A DNA stretch of 64,000 nucleotides from Atopsyche davidsoni (taxonomy: Eukaryota; Arthropoda; Insecta; Trichoptera; Hydrobiosidae). Position 1 is the first letter of the stretch, and each line of letters begins with the position of its first letter. Below, piece after piece: positions 34,786-45,993 of this stretch. The position numbers and the translations under genes were made by a program. The stretch is taken from the NCBI GenBank assembly GCA_022113835.1, contig JAILWY010000002.1, forward strand, positions 784,501 through 848,500, in the 5' to 3' direction. A model generated the notes under the pieces. That model was not told the origin of the DNA. It ran no database searches and saw nothing but the letters and a program-made list of their open reading frames with translations.

Positions 34786-35640
34786 ATCTGTGCGAAAGTT
34801 GTTTTAAGGTTTTATTCGAGATAAATTTAAGAAATAAATCAACAACGTTTGTCGTCGTCTGATATTTAACTCGATTTAAAAGTATAATTTTTAAAATAGT
34901 TTTTTTAATGTACAATACTCGAAGCAAAAAAACGTGTAAAGCCAGCGATCTTATTTTCAAATGTGAACAATTTTTCCTTTAAAGGGCTTTGTTAGACTGA
35001 AATGATTCTGAAAGCCAGAATTCGTGATCTCCTTGCCGGTTAGTTATTGTACATTGTATTTTATTTAAAATTTAGCCTGCCATGGATACGATGCTTTACA
35101 TAATATAACATTTAAACATGTTTGTAGTAGAGAAAGGTTCTGTGAATCTTGGCTCAAATCCTATTCCAGACTTGCAGTATAAGCTGAAATGCAGTAAAGG
35201 TAAATTGATTCTATAACTTTTGGATTAGTGTCCGCCACTGCAACTAGAAAGCTTATGCAGTTTTGAAATAAATAATATGTTTATAGATTTATAAAAAAAT
35301 TAAAGGAATTTTATTCAAACAATAAAAGAGAATAAAAATCAAGCCTATTTATTTTATACGATTAATTTTGTTTTTATTAAAAATTATTTATTATATACGA
35401 ATGGTTTAAATTTAAATATATTTAATATAGGTCTAAACTAATAAAATTAAAAAAAACTAGTTTTATTGTAAGTTTTTGAAAAGTAAGCGATACGTATTGT
35501 AAAAAAATCTCAATGTTATTTTTTTACTCAACATAAGTAAACCTTGTCTTCTAGCTCAACAGGGTGGCAGAAACTCCGGCGAAAATGCATCTAATCCCGA
35601 ATTTACAACCCTTATATTAATTACACGCTTCAGACCGTCA
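34786..35640. other. AT-rich DNA, no gene recognised
   Basis: A lone B-box-like GGCTCAAATCC occurs near 35151-35161. Nothing else is supported. Confidence 0.5.
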
Positions 35641-35800
35641 CTTAAGTGGCACGTCACGCCTCCAGCCGGGGTGGGTTGTAGTTCAAGCCCCGGTTGTACG
35701 AGTGTGTAGAGGAAAGTGTCGCAAGGGTGCACGCGACAGCTATCGCCTCGGGCGATAAGCCTGAAGGCTCTATCGGCAAAGGGGTGTCGGATCTGACTTT
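35641..35800 (+). repeat. GC-rich segment with consecutive hairpins, possible SINE remnant
   Basis: CCGGGG (35666-35671) pairs with CCCCGG (35688-35693) around a loop holding TAGTTCAAG, which is T-arm-like. Three further hairpins follow in a row: TGTCGC/GCGACA (35717-35722 with 35733-35738), a perfect TATCGCC-TCG-GGCGATA (35741-35757), and AGCC-TGAA-GGCT (35758-35769). The combination resembles a tRNA-derived head followed by a structured body, but no family could be assigned. Confidence 0.4.
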
Positions 35801-37970
35801 TTCGTGTAAGAAATAAATTGGTAATGAATACAATTTTCTGGAACCACTACTCTACAAGCGTGCATAACACACGCTTTCGTGTGTTTATGGCTGACTTTTC
35901 CATTTGAGACAGTGTGTTTAATAAACTGAACGAGTTTAAATAATATAGATAAATTAATTAAAATTCACGTAAATATCTTTAGTAAAATTGGCCTTAGTTT
36001 TGTTATTTCTTAATTTATTTAAAACACTTGATTTCCTATTCAAGTTCTTTCCTGAAAAATATTTAAAAAATTGTAAAATTTCAAATAATATTATATAATC
36101 TAAAAATTAAAAATAACGTAATATTTTTCCATACCATAATGTATAATGAACGTTGAATATAAAAATATTCAAGAAAATATTAATTACTTATTGTTTCTTT
36201 TCTATAATTAAAAAAAATACGTCAAATTTAAAAGTCATATAAATTCTTCAGAAACCAAAGGGGAGACTTTTATCTGCAGTGGATTGACATTGATTGATGA
36301 ACGGAATGATGATGCTGAATAAACAAAACTTAATCTACATATTTAAATGCATAGCAATGATTAAACTCGAATGCATTCTTATACTGTATTTTTTAAAGAG
36401 AAATGCTTATTAATTGTTTCCTTAATACTCACAATATTTCAAAGTCCGCTTTTCTGACCCTCTGCTTGAAAATCTGTACATATTTAAACAGTTGTCCCCG
36501 ATACGATCTGCCCGATATGGTCGACAAGAAATTGAAAGTTCGGAGTGTGCTTTTTCTCCTCGAAAAGTCCATGCTAAGGCATTATCATAATATGGTTACG
36601 TAAAAGGCGTGTGAAGTATGAATAGCATGAATTCTAATCGTGAATTCATAGTTTTTTGTAGATGGTATTATAAGATATGCTTTGTCATGGGATTTATTTA
36701 AATTGAGCGCTATAACACTATGTAAGTTCTATTTCTATCTCAATCATTGTCATTATCACTTATGATCTAGGTTATATTTAATATGGCTAAAATATGATAT
36801 CTTACGCTTTTTTATAACGTTAGTTCTCTTTTTTGCATATTTTAAGTACAAGTATAGTCTAAACTGTAGCAAAAAAGTGAAACGGCTTTTCTGAAGAATT
36901 TTATTACTAAAACATTTATTACTGCACAGTTAATAATTTTGACTTTGAATATTGTGGCTCCGGAAAATGTAGTACAAATATTTATAACCCTAACAGTGTT
37001 AGAACAGGGAATTAAATTCTTTCCAACACCAACAGATTAATACAAAATCCAAATATTTCCTTTGTGCATCATTTTCTGGTTCCGACCCCCGCAGAGATCG
37101 AGCATGGATTAACACCCCCGCGCTGAGTAAAGTATCTCGGGGAGAAATGCTAATTAATCAAACTTTAGCATTATGAAGTTATTATTTTTATATTTGCTGG
37201 CCAACCCTCCATTTTCAATTAAGGGATGGAGGCGCTTCCAGTGGAAGCTTCCGAAGGCTTATCGAATTAAAAGTTTCATGATGATTAAGACCTAATGCCG
37301 ATTTTTTGGCTCCGAAAGTATTGAATGGGTATTGCTCGCACAAAGCTCAACTCCATGTGGATATTCTTAAACATTTTCTAAAAATATTTTTTTAAAGTTA
37401 ATTTCATTAAGCAAAAAATTTTTGCTACTAAATCTTACGAATGTTTGAATATAAGATCTTTACTTCACAAAAAAAAGATTTTCAACTTAAGAAATACGAA
37501 AAAAATTATTTATTTATATATATTTTTTATCCTGTATTATCCAAAAAGAATCAGCGATAACCGATTATTTTAAGCTATTAAAATTAATTGCTACTACATT
37601 CACATCAATTTGTCTTTGTCATTATACCTAGACCGATTGATAAATTTGTAATATCCTATATTTAAACATCAAACACGAATAGGCAAGACAATTAATTATG
37701 TTTTGAGTGCTTTCGGCTTTCGTACTCTAAAATTTAAGACTATTCTACAAAAGGCCTTGAATGAAGAAATCGTTTATTAAAAACAACCATCACAATAATC
37801 TAGTCACTTTGCTTTTAATTTTTGTGTCGATTTACTATGTTATCAGAAAAAAATATTGTTTAAAAATTTGTAAATCTGATTTGAATCTGAATCCAATTTA
37901 GCTATTTTTTGAGATGCCCAAAATTCATCTTTTCTTCCTGCAAGCCGCACAAACCACACATCTCCACTTA
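35801..37970. other. AT-rich DNA with one moderate-GC block
   Basis: The block at about 37070-37350 is non-repetitive, of balanced composition, and contains TGCTAATTAATCAAAC-type homeodomain-like sites. It is a candidate conserved non-coding element. No gene is supported elsewhere in the stretch. Confidence 0.3.
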
Positions 37971-38043
37971 CTATATATATATATATATATATATTTAAAC
38001 TATAAATTTACTATAAATTTAGTATATATATATATATATATAT
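37971..38043. repeat. Double (AT)n microsatellite
   Basis: Two (TA)n runs flank a short TTTAAACTATAAATTTACTA spacer, making the whole stretch close to palindromic. Confidence 0.85.
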
Positions 38044-39512
38044 AAATACTAAATTTTAATAATAACAAACATCCTGATAGCCACATTATACCTATACATT
38101 TAATTATTAGTACATTTTTAATTTTACCTCACTTGTAAAATAAATCTGCCAATATATTCAACGTTTGGTTGATATTAATTTTTTGTAAAATAAACGAAAT
38201 AATTACGTTAATTAAAATAAATCTAGTTATATTGAGCGTTCCTTGGATTTCGAAGGCAATTTTATATATTTGTAATTCTCAGATAATCTTGAGATTAATT
38301 TTAAAGGCAAAAGTTAGAACGGAAACGTTGCTAAGTATCAACAGATTATCATGTAATTGGGACTTTGGGATTATTGTGTTTCTACAAAAAGTATCCCGTG
38401 AATTATAAATACAGGTAACTTTTTCGAAACAAAAAAAATCAATATCATTTAAGTCTGCTTACCTAAGAGTTAAATTTTTAAATTAATTTTTTTACATGAA
38501 ATTGTCAATGACCAAACCAAAGCAGGCGTGATAAAAATAATTGATTTTACACGCAAATATTTTATATGTTCGTAAAATTTCAATGTAGCCAAATGATTAA
38601 CTTGACAGCATTTTTCATGTAATTTGTGGTATATTTTTTTATACGAAAAAATCCAAGAGAAAACATGTCGTCTTAAGATATGGATATTTTTGGTCACAAC
38701 TTTTAACCATGATTCTCATTGTATATTTGAAGAATTTTTATGTATAATATTCTATATATTTTAAAAGGAAATAAAGTTATGTGATTTTTTCCCGTTATCT
38801 TTGTTAACATAAAAATAATAATCTGTTTGTTGAGTCTGAGCTGCGAGGGGAAAATAAAGTTAACTAACACATGGAAGCAACAAGAAAACATTTAAAAACC
38901 TCTAGAGTTCACCTTGCTTCGTTTATAAAAACCGATTTGATAGAATTCCACTCTACGAGAACCAAACCCAAATCTTGCGGTTGACAAACAAGGGTACGAG
39001 GCACTGAACAAAAAGCGGTTAATAAGTTCCTAAATTATTAGAATTGTAATGAGAACATTAAGCTTTAAGAGTATTAAATTAATTTGTTAAGGGAAGTTTC
39101 AACATAAATTACATAATTAAAATTTATTTTCTCTCCCTTGAGAACAATTAGTAATAAAAATAGTGTAGCACTATAATGATAACAGCATATTAAGGCTCGT
39201 ATCGATTTTTGTAGTCGCTTTGTTTTTTATATCATAAGGGAGTGTCGACTGACCTTTTGGGGTGGTATTATAATTAAAAACGTGAAAAAGAAACAGGGAC
39301 TTCCTGAAAAAAATGAAACATTACTTAAGATAATGAATAAGTTTTATTAATTATGTCATTTTAAAAAATGCCCTACAAAAAAATGTTGTTTATTATAGAT
39401 ATTTCTGTAAAATAAAAATATATTTATTTATTAGTTATTTATTTAATCGTTGGTTAAGAGTTACCGGTAATTTTTATTTGTGAGCACTTTCGGTCTAAAA
39501 AAGCCTTTGAAA
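38044..39512. other. AT-rich DNA, no gene recognised
   Basis: Nothing supported. Confidence 0.5.
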
Positions 39513-40091
39513 GTCTAAAGCACTGGTTCCCAAAGTGTTTAATATCGACCTCCAGGGGTCGATTCCGCCCTGCAAGGGGTCGAAGACAGCGAAAAATTAA
39601 ATTGGGGGTCCATGAACTTTAAATGGGGGTCTTCGAGAGTGGATCCCATTTAAGCAGGTCATCACCAAAATTTAGGCATTCCGTAAATGTCATAATGCAC
39701 CGAACACAGATTGTACCAATGTACTTTATGACGAATTGAATTCGTTATAATACCAACCTTTCACGTTGGCATTTCAAGTACTTTATTCCATTTAAGATAT
39801 TAAAATGGAATCCCACCAAGTACTCTATGTCAAAAATATTGATTTTCTTATTGTTATAATATTAGCATTTTGTGTGTTTTTAATTAATAAAGGTATAAAT
39901 AACTTTACACGTATCAAATCCACTGTAAACCCTATGAAAGTGAGTTGTTCTATAAAAGATGTCAAAAATATGTTTGAAGTTGATGAATTTGTAAAAAAAT
40001 CAATATTAGCAAGGTAGGGGGTCCATGAAAAACAGGAAATCTCGACAAGGGGTCTACGGGACAAAATAGTTTGGGAGCCTATGGTCTGAAG
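39513..40091. mobile_element. Non-autonomous hAT transposon (563 bp)
   Basis: The element at 39521-40083 has ends CACTGGTTCCCAAAG and, read inward from the right, CATAGGCTCCCAAAC. It is flanked by 8-bp duplications GTCTAAAG (39513-39520) and GTCTGAAG (40084-40091), one mismatch. Its left part matches the element at 44310 (ATATCGACC, CAAGGGG, GACAGCGAAAAATT), so both are one family. Transposase sequence is absent; the 3' third has an AT-rich open frame with no recognisable domain. Confidence 0.9.
39802..39843 (+). repeat. Short dispersed repeat of about 42 bp, copy 3
   Basis: AAAATGGAATCCCACCAAGT then ACTCTATGTC and AAAAATATTGAT, inside the hAT element; it matches 27717-27759 and 25909-25950. 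Confidence 0.65.
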
Positions 40092-42880
40092 GTATTATTA
40101 TTGTATTGTTTTTTTTGTATTTCAATTTCTTGCAAATATATGTATTAAATTTTGTTGCACAACATGTTATATTGTAGAAAACCCTGCCAGGCCCGCACAG
40201 TGGGCGGTTCACCGTCGCTTGCTTAATTTAACCATCGCGTGTCGGGTGTTCCGTTGACATTCCCGCACTCGTGGGGTTATTCGAGTGCAATTAAGTTGTT
40301 GCAGAACCGTACCAAGATTTACAGTAATTCCTAAGAGGCGAGTCAACCGGCGCCACTGTCTTTCTAATAATTCTGCGGCGGTGCCTTCGTGTGCGCGGAA
40401 TGTAAAAAAAAAGAAATATTGAGAGAATTTATTAACTTTGTGAATTTTTTAGTCACGCACCTAGGAGCAATTTGTCTACAGAAAGTCCTAATTTTTAATT
40501 TTATCCTTTTTTGGACTGGAAATGTTAAAAATAGGTAGTACATTAAATTAAAGCGAAATTAAGAACGGGCCAGAATATTTTCACATTAACCTATATGTGA
40601 CATATTTTACAGTAACATAACCTATTTTCCTGTTTAATCTGAAAAATCCTTGATATTTAAATCATGTTGTAGGTTATAGTTATTACTTTGAAAAAAAAAT
40701 TGATATTATAAAGTTGTTTTTCCCAAGAACACTCACCCTCTATTAATTTTATATAAGAGCCTAAATACAAAATTGGGCAATCAGTAAATGGGATATTCTT
40801 AATTCAGCTTAGAAAATTAAGTTGTGTAGTTGCAAAACCCGCTCTAAAAATATTTCGTTCTTTAAAATAGATCGTCAAAAACTAACCGTGAATATTTTGA
40901 ATATTTTCATATAACCTCAATCCTGAAACAGAATTGCAATTGGATTCAATCAGATTATTAAAATTAAAATAAAAAACAATATAAATTTTTTTAATGATCC
41001 CATAAATACTTTTGTTAAAAAAGAAGAGAAAATCACATAATTATTCAAAAATATCAATTTGATTGTAAAGTTCATTAAAAACAATTAATCAAAATTAAAA
41101 ACAACAATTAAATATAATATAATGTTTTTAATAATTTTCTGAAAGTCTGGAAATTTTAACACATCTCTGTGTACCGTTTTAATTATAGGATCAATTTTGT
41201 TAAAAGTATCTGATACCCAATAACTAATACATTTTCATTTTAAATTAAAATTAATAATACAGTTGATAAACTCAACCGTGTAATAATGGGATTTGTTAAC
41301 GCGAATTAAATTCTGTTTGTCGGTTGAGTTTATTTGCTATTTTTAAATAAATACAATTAAAATAATGAACACTTTGTTTTTATTTAATGAATTCAAATTA
41401 CACTATATATTTTAGCCTTTACCAAAATTTGATAGTATATATATATTTTATTATAAATATATTTGAAAATTATGATGGCCTGTGTTAGTATTATTAGTGT
41501 TTTTTTGTTGTAATGCCACATGTTTTGGACTGTTTTGGATGTTTTGTAGTAAATTACAAAATATTCTAAGGTATAAATTCTCTCTATAATTTCATGTGAT
41601 CCCAAAATGGCGGTAAGGTTTTTATTTTAATCTTGATAGTCTAATCTATGGATGTATTCTAATCTGTCATACGTCGGGCAAAAAATCTCATATAATGACG
41701 TGGCTGAACGTCTAAGAAAAAAATACATAAATGATGTATTGCACCATTCGTTCGTAAGATATATGTATAAACGAATCATAGGGTAGCTTACTCCCGCGAC
41801 CGCTGGGGAGGGTTCACTGAGGGTTGCTTATTAGTTAATCAGGAACTTCTCTAACTCCCGTCGAGAATAGTTCTTTGTGCTTTCCAAGTTTTTCGCAAAA
41901 CAGAAGCTATCGCGTAACTTTGGTAATTTTAGTTAAATTGATTGAGAAACTATAATGGATTTCCCCTTCGAATGAATCAAAGGTTGTTTTTTTTTGTTCT
42001 GATTTCTTTTCCTTAGTTACAAACGTATTCTACCTTTAAGGATCACTGCTTGGGCCGCGTTTTTCAGGAAATGGTTTTTTCTCAAAGTTTATTTTTAATA
42101 AATATTATTAAATAACTTGTAGACTTAGTAGTACGAAATTGATAATGTTTTCAGTTTTAGACTGTTTTTAGAATGACTGGAAAGATTTTATTTTATTTTA
42201 TAGATAATGCTCACATATTAATCAAATTTGGGGCTATGCATTCTCCATAATAATTTTTGATTCATAAGTTCTCATTTAGAGTATTATCTATGCTATTTTG
42301 AAGAACTTATTTTTAACATATTATGGCTTTGAACTAAAATATTACTTAATGTTTCACTAAATTAGTGACAAATTATGTACATATATCGCCAAAGTACTTG
42401 CTCATTGGATGTTCTATTTTTGTTAGAATTCCTCTTAAGCCGTTCATTAAGTAATGGCATAAACTCAAAATATCGTTATGAAATTCCTGTGCAGCATAAC
42501 AAAGTTTTATTGCAAATCCACAAAGACCCTATCCTAGTTCAATTTTCATAGTTATTTGAAACAACAGAAATTGCTGCGCTGATGGAAAACTTTTACTGTT
42601 TTTGACATGCCGCGAACATAAGAAGTGGTTTTACTAGAAAATAAAATCGTTTTCAGCGTCAAAAGTTTGAATTTGAATCAATGCTCATCAACCTTTCCGA
42701 CGTATTCATGAAGGCTTACTTGGATGCCCTCAACTGCCTAACTGGTGGTTCTATAAATTTATAAACATAATTTTTATTGCATGCTATACGCCATGCGTTG
42801 TTATAATAATCAAATTATCAATAATATATGAATTTAAAAAAAAAAATTTCTTACTGAAATATGAGGGACTCTTGGTATTA
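40092..42880. other. AT-rich DNA with one moderate-GC block
   Basis: The block 40180-40400 is GC-richer and non-repetitive (candidate conserved non-coding element). The remainder is A/T-rich and shows nothing else. Confidence 0.35.
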
Positions 42881-42883
42881 TTA

Positions 42884-42964
42884 CTTTCTAATGAGGTTTC
42901 TTTTGTTTCAGGTAAGTGACCTTTCACCTTTGACCTCTACATAGTTGCCGCGTTCATAGTAAGT
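42884..42964 (+). promoter_or_regulatory. Candidate recursive splice site (ratchet point) 2
   Basis: TCTAAT (42888-42893) precedes a T-rich tract and GTTTCAG joined directly to GTAAGT, with AG at 42910-42911 and GTAAGT at 42912-42917. A second GTAAGT starts at 42959, giving a possible 47-nt RS-exon (42912-42958). The internal words CTTTGA and CTCTAC match those of the site at 12403, while flanking sequence outside this unit is unrelated, so a duplicated transposon does not explain the similarity. The strand agrees with site 1. Confidence 0.6.
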
Positions 42965-43740
42965 GTAAACATTTTATGTACACTCGAAGGCCATAAAAAG
43001 GAATCCTTTCATTTTCATTTTGTCGACAGCCGCTCGAGAGTTTTTCGACATGACCATTCAGAGACTCGAACGCACTAAAACGAGTTTTCAACGCATTCTA
43101 TGCATTTTTGACGTAAACACATTTTCCTCTTTATTTCATAATATATTTAATTTGAAAATTTATAAAATATATTATCATCGATTCTGAAGTGTTCCGTGAA
43201 GATATATTTACACAGATATATCTGATCTTTTATAAAATTGCTACATTATATTCATAACACACTGGTTATACTCAATATACATACATTAACAGCAAAATGA
43301 TTTAGAGATAGAGGCATGAACGTTTTAGTTCAGTTTTTTTGTGTAGTTTTGAGACTATTTCAGATGGTTTTCGGTTAAAAGATTTTATTAATGTAATATT
43401 TTAAGTTATATTAGAGTTTCTACGAGAAAAAAAGCTAGTGAAAACATCATTTCTGGGATTTTCTTATAATAAGTAAACACATGACAAAGCTGCTTCTATG
43501 TGCATGCTTACGCATAGTACTCTTGCTGTGTGCTTTGTTGATATTTCAGATTTATTTTTTAGATAATTATACAGCTTAGATATTTAAAGCTAACAAACAT
43601 AAAATAAATTATACGTGAGCATAAAAAAACTCCAAAAATATTGCTACCATTTTATTTTAGTTTATCCAATTTTTTGCATTAAAATTGGTTTCTTACTTAT
43701 CTGTCTTGAAATTAAATATTATATCATATTTTTGATGATG
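42965..43740. other. AT-rich DNA, no gene recognised
   Basis: Nothing supported. Confidence 0.5.
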
Positions 43741-43743
43741 AGC

Positions 43744-43760
43744 TAGGTTAGGTTAGGTTA
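43744..43760 (+). repeat. Interstitial TTAGG telomere-type repeats
   Basis: TAGGTTAGGTTAGGTTA is three units of the canonical arthropod telomere repeat, in an internal position. It is too short to indicate a telomere. Confidence 0.7.
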
Positions 43761-43919
43761 AAAAAAAATTAGTTCACAAACTTAAAGTTACACGACATTT
43801 ATCAAATTATAAAGAAAGCCTCCGATAAAATTAACGATATCTTTTTGAAGTACACACGTCGACTTTGAGAAACCTGGTGTGGCCAAAACATAAGTAAATT
43901 GCTTACAAGCTGAAAAGTT

Positions 43920-44095
43920 GTCCAGATGGCGGTCGCGTGACTGCGGAGATGTCGTCTCGGCCGGAAGTCGTGCGTCAGCTCCAGCGCCGCGCGGTCATCG
44001 CCGGACGGAGCGACCCGGCGGAAGTGCCGGCGGGGCGGGATCCGACACTGAAATATGCGCGCCGAGGGTTGTTCGGGGACACCCTCGTTGAGATG
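43920..44095. other. CpG-rich island
   Basis: A sharply GC- and CpG-rich block beginning with CCAGATGGCGGTCGCG and containing CGCGCGGTCATCGCCGGACG. One frame is open across most of it but shows no family resemblance. The AGATGGCGG word resembles a PHO/YY1 site, also found at 60133-60141. It could be a regulatory CpG island; no transcription start can be proven. Confidence 0.4.
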
Positions 44096-44446
44096 ATAAG
44101 CGAAGTTATTTGCTTTCGCGTATCGCTATCTTAAACACCCTCTCACTCTTTTAATGTGATTCGTGCTAAAAAAAAAAATTATACGGTAATACCCTGCTTT
44201 ACGCGAGAGTAAAAAAATCGCGTTTAGTTAAATTCGGTTATATCGAGGTTTATGATTAAACATACATACACAGTCAAAACTTAATACAAAAATTACGAAT
44301 CATTTAAATTAAAGGTTCCCAAAGTGGTCAATATCGACCCCCAGGTCGATTCCACCCTGCAAGGGGACGATGACAGCGAAAAATTTAACTGTAAATGGGG
44401 GTCAACGAGAGTGGATCCAATTTAAGCAGTTCATTACCAAAATACC

Positions 44447-44786
44447 ACAGTGAAAAAATCAGAAGTAATACTACAAGAAGAACTGATCGAAATAAGCACT
44501 AATGAAGAACTGAAAATGCAGTTTAGAAAGGGATGTCAGCAGTTTTGGCTTCATATAGACATACCTGCTATTTATCCTGCATTGTGGACTATCGCAAGAA
44601 GGTTTTTGGTAGCTTTGCCATCTTTATTCCTCGTAAAAAGGTGTTTCAGTGCGGTTGCCATTCTTATTACAAAAAATAAATAAATTGGAAATCACTGGGC
44701 GAGGAGATTTAAAGTTAAATCTGACTTATTTGAAGCCAAATATTTTCAATATGCTATCAAAGCATCAGACCTATCCCTCCCATTAA
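44447..44786 (+). pseudogene. hAT (ZBED-type) transposase C-terminal fragment
   Basis: The plus-strand translation begins near VKKSEVILQEELIEIS and contains FWLHIDIPAIYPALW, then TIARRFLVALPS and RCFSAVAILITKN. This is the C-terminal hAT dimerisation region, in which the family shows a YP.L...A..fL..PS.....RxFS pattern. The frame stops at 44681-44683. A one-base shift at that point restores NKLEITGRGDLKLNLT and YLKPNIFNMLSKHQ, the usual family ending, to a stop at 44784-44786. The BED zinc finger and catalytic core are absent, so this is a dead fragment. Confidence 0.88.
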
Positions 44787-44852
44787 AAGTATTGATTTTT
44801 TTAGTGAATGTTACTATATATGCATTTTGTGTGGTTTTATTTTATAAAGGTA

Positions 44853-44926
44853 TACAGTAAAACATCGATATAACGGACCCCTGCTTAACGGATTTCGGAT
44901 ATAACGGACAAAAAATCCGGTCAAAT
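44853..44926 (+). mobile_element. Solo pogo-type end inserted in the hAT element
   Basis: After TATA the sequence CAGTAAAACATCGATATAAC continues as ACGGACCCCTGCTTAACGG, with repeated ATAACGGA words typical of pogo/Tigger terminal regions. In the related hAT at 39521 the host sequence runs straight across this point, confirming an insertion. No opposite end is present. Confidence 0.65.
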
Positions 44927-45152
44927 GTAAAAATTCAATATTCGCAAGACATGGGGTCTACTATAAACAGGAATACTCGTCAAGGGGTCGACGGGACAAA
45001 AAGTTTAGTAACCTCTGATTTAAATCAATCACTTTAATTATAAAAACACTTTACGCAGTATTACATGCTATTTTTACATCTATTGTCTTTTGGGTAGCGT
45101 TTCCTTTACGTTCTTGTAAAATACGTTAATAACACCCATCGCTGTTTTCAAT

Positions 45153-45580
45153 CTACTTTAATATTATATTTAAAATTTTAATTAAATCCAACACCAACAA
45201 TTTTAAAATTTGCACTTTTATATATATTTTTTCCAAATATCCAAAAAATTTAAACTCACAAATTGAAAAGCATTTCGAGATGTATGAGAATAAATTGGAA
45301 AAACGGTTGGTAATTTAAATCATGTCCAGCCAATCAGCGCCCGCGAGCTTCCCGCCGCGCTCCATTACGATTCATGCATTGTTCCTGCAAAGCGGACGTC
45401 AAATTGGTATCTCGTTACAGTTTATTTTATCGGGGCGATACAAAGTGAGGAGTTAATGTCTTTTTCATTGTAAGCTTTGTTCAAGAGCCTCCCCCCCCTG
45501 AGCACTCCACTGGCGCCAGAAGGCTCACGACTATTTTTGATTATTTGCTTGAAGTTCTGACTTTCGAGTGGGGTACTTGA
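45153..45580. other. Short spacer with promoter-like motifs
   Basis: At 45330-45375 a GC-rich patch has CCAATCA (NF-Y-like) and TTCCCGCC (E2F-like) close together. A C run (45488-45498) follows. No gene start is visible next to it. Confidence 0.3.
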
Positions 45581-45582
45581 AT

Positions 45583-45993
45583 TACAGTAATACCCCGCTT
45601 TACGCGAGGGATACGTACCGAAAAAAATCGCGTTAAGTGAAATTCGCATATATTGGGGTTTACATACATAGTCAAAATTAATACAAAAAAGTACGAATCA
45701 TTTGAATCAATCACTTTAATTCTAAGAACACTTTATGCAGTATTGCATGTTATTTTTACTGAAAAATACATCTATTGTCTTGTGGGTAGCGTTTCTTTTA
45801 CATTCTTGAAAAATATTTTCATAACACCCAACGCTGTTTTCAATTGCTAAGAGAAGTCAATTACTGTATTATGTTCATACTCATTCTTAAATAAGAAATT
45901 CGCGTAATGCGAGGCATTTTAACGCGAAATTTGAAATTCGCGTTATAGGGGAACCGCGCATAACGGGGTCGCGTAAAGCGAGGTATTACTGTA
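45583..45993. mobile_element. Pogo/Tigger-like MITE, copy 2 (complete)
   Basis: The 407-bp element at 45585-45991 has terminal inverted repeats CAGTAATACC(C/T)CGCTTTACGCGA and is flanked by TA on both sides. Subterminal regions repeat GCGTTAAGTGAAATTCGC and GCGAAATTTGAAATTCGCG motifs in inverse orientation. No transposase is encoded; the short frame at 45653-45850 has no family resemblance. Confidence 0.92.

Larger units (their letters stand above)
44302..45025 (+). mobile_element. hAT transposon nested in the pogo-like MITE
   Basis: A 708-bp element (44310-45017) lies between perfect 8-bp duplications ATTTAAAT. Ends: TAAAGGTTCCCAAAG and, from the right, CAGAGGTTACTAAAC. It belongs to the same family as 39521-40083, but retains the 3' end of a transposase gene (44447-44786). 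It is itself interrupted by a pogo-type end at 44855-44926. Confidence 0.9.
44182..45152. mobile_element. Pogo/Tigger-like MITE, copy 1, split by an hAT insertion
   Basis: The left end CGGTAATACCCTGCTTTACG follows TA at 44182-44183. The sequence matches copy 2 (45585-45991) up to CGAATCATTT, is interrupted by the hAT element at 44302-45025, and resumes with CAATCACTTTAAT. It then runs to about 45152, where similarity to copy 2 stops; the right terminal repeat is missing. Confidence 0.85.
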
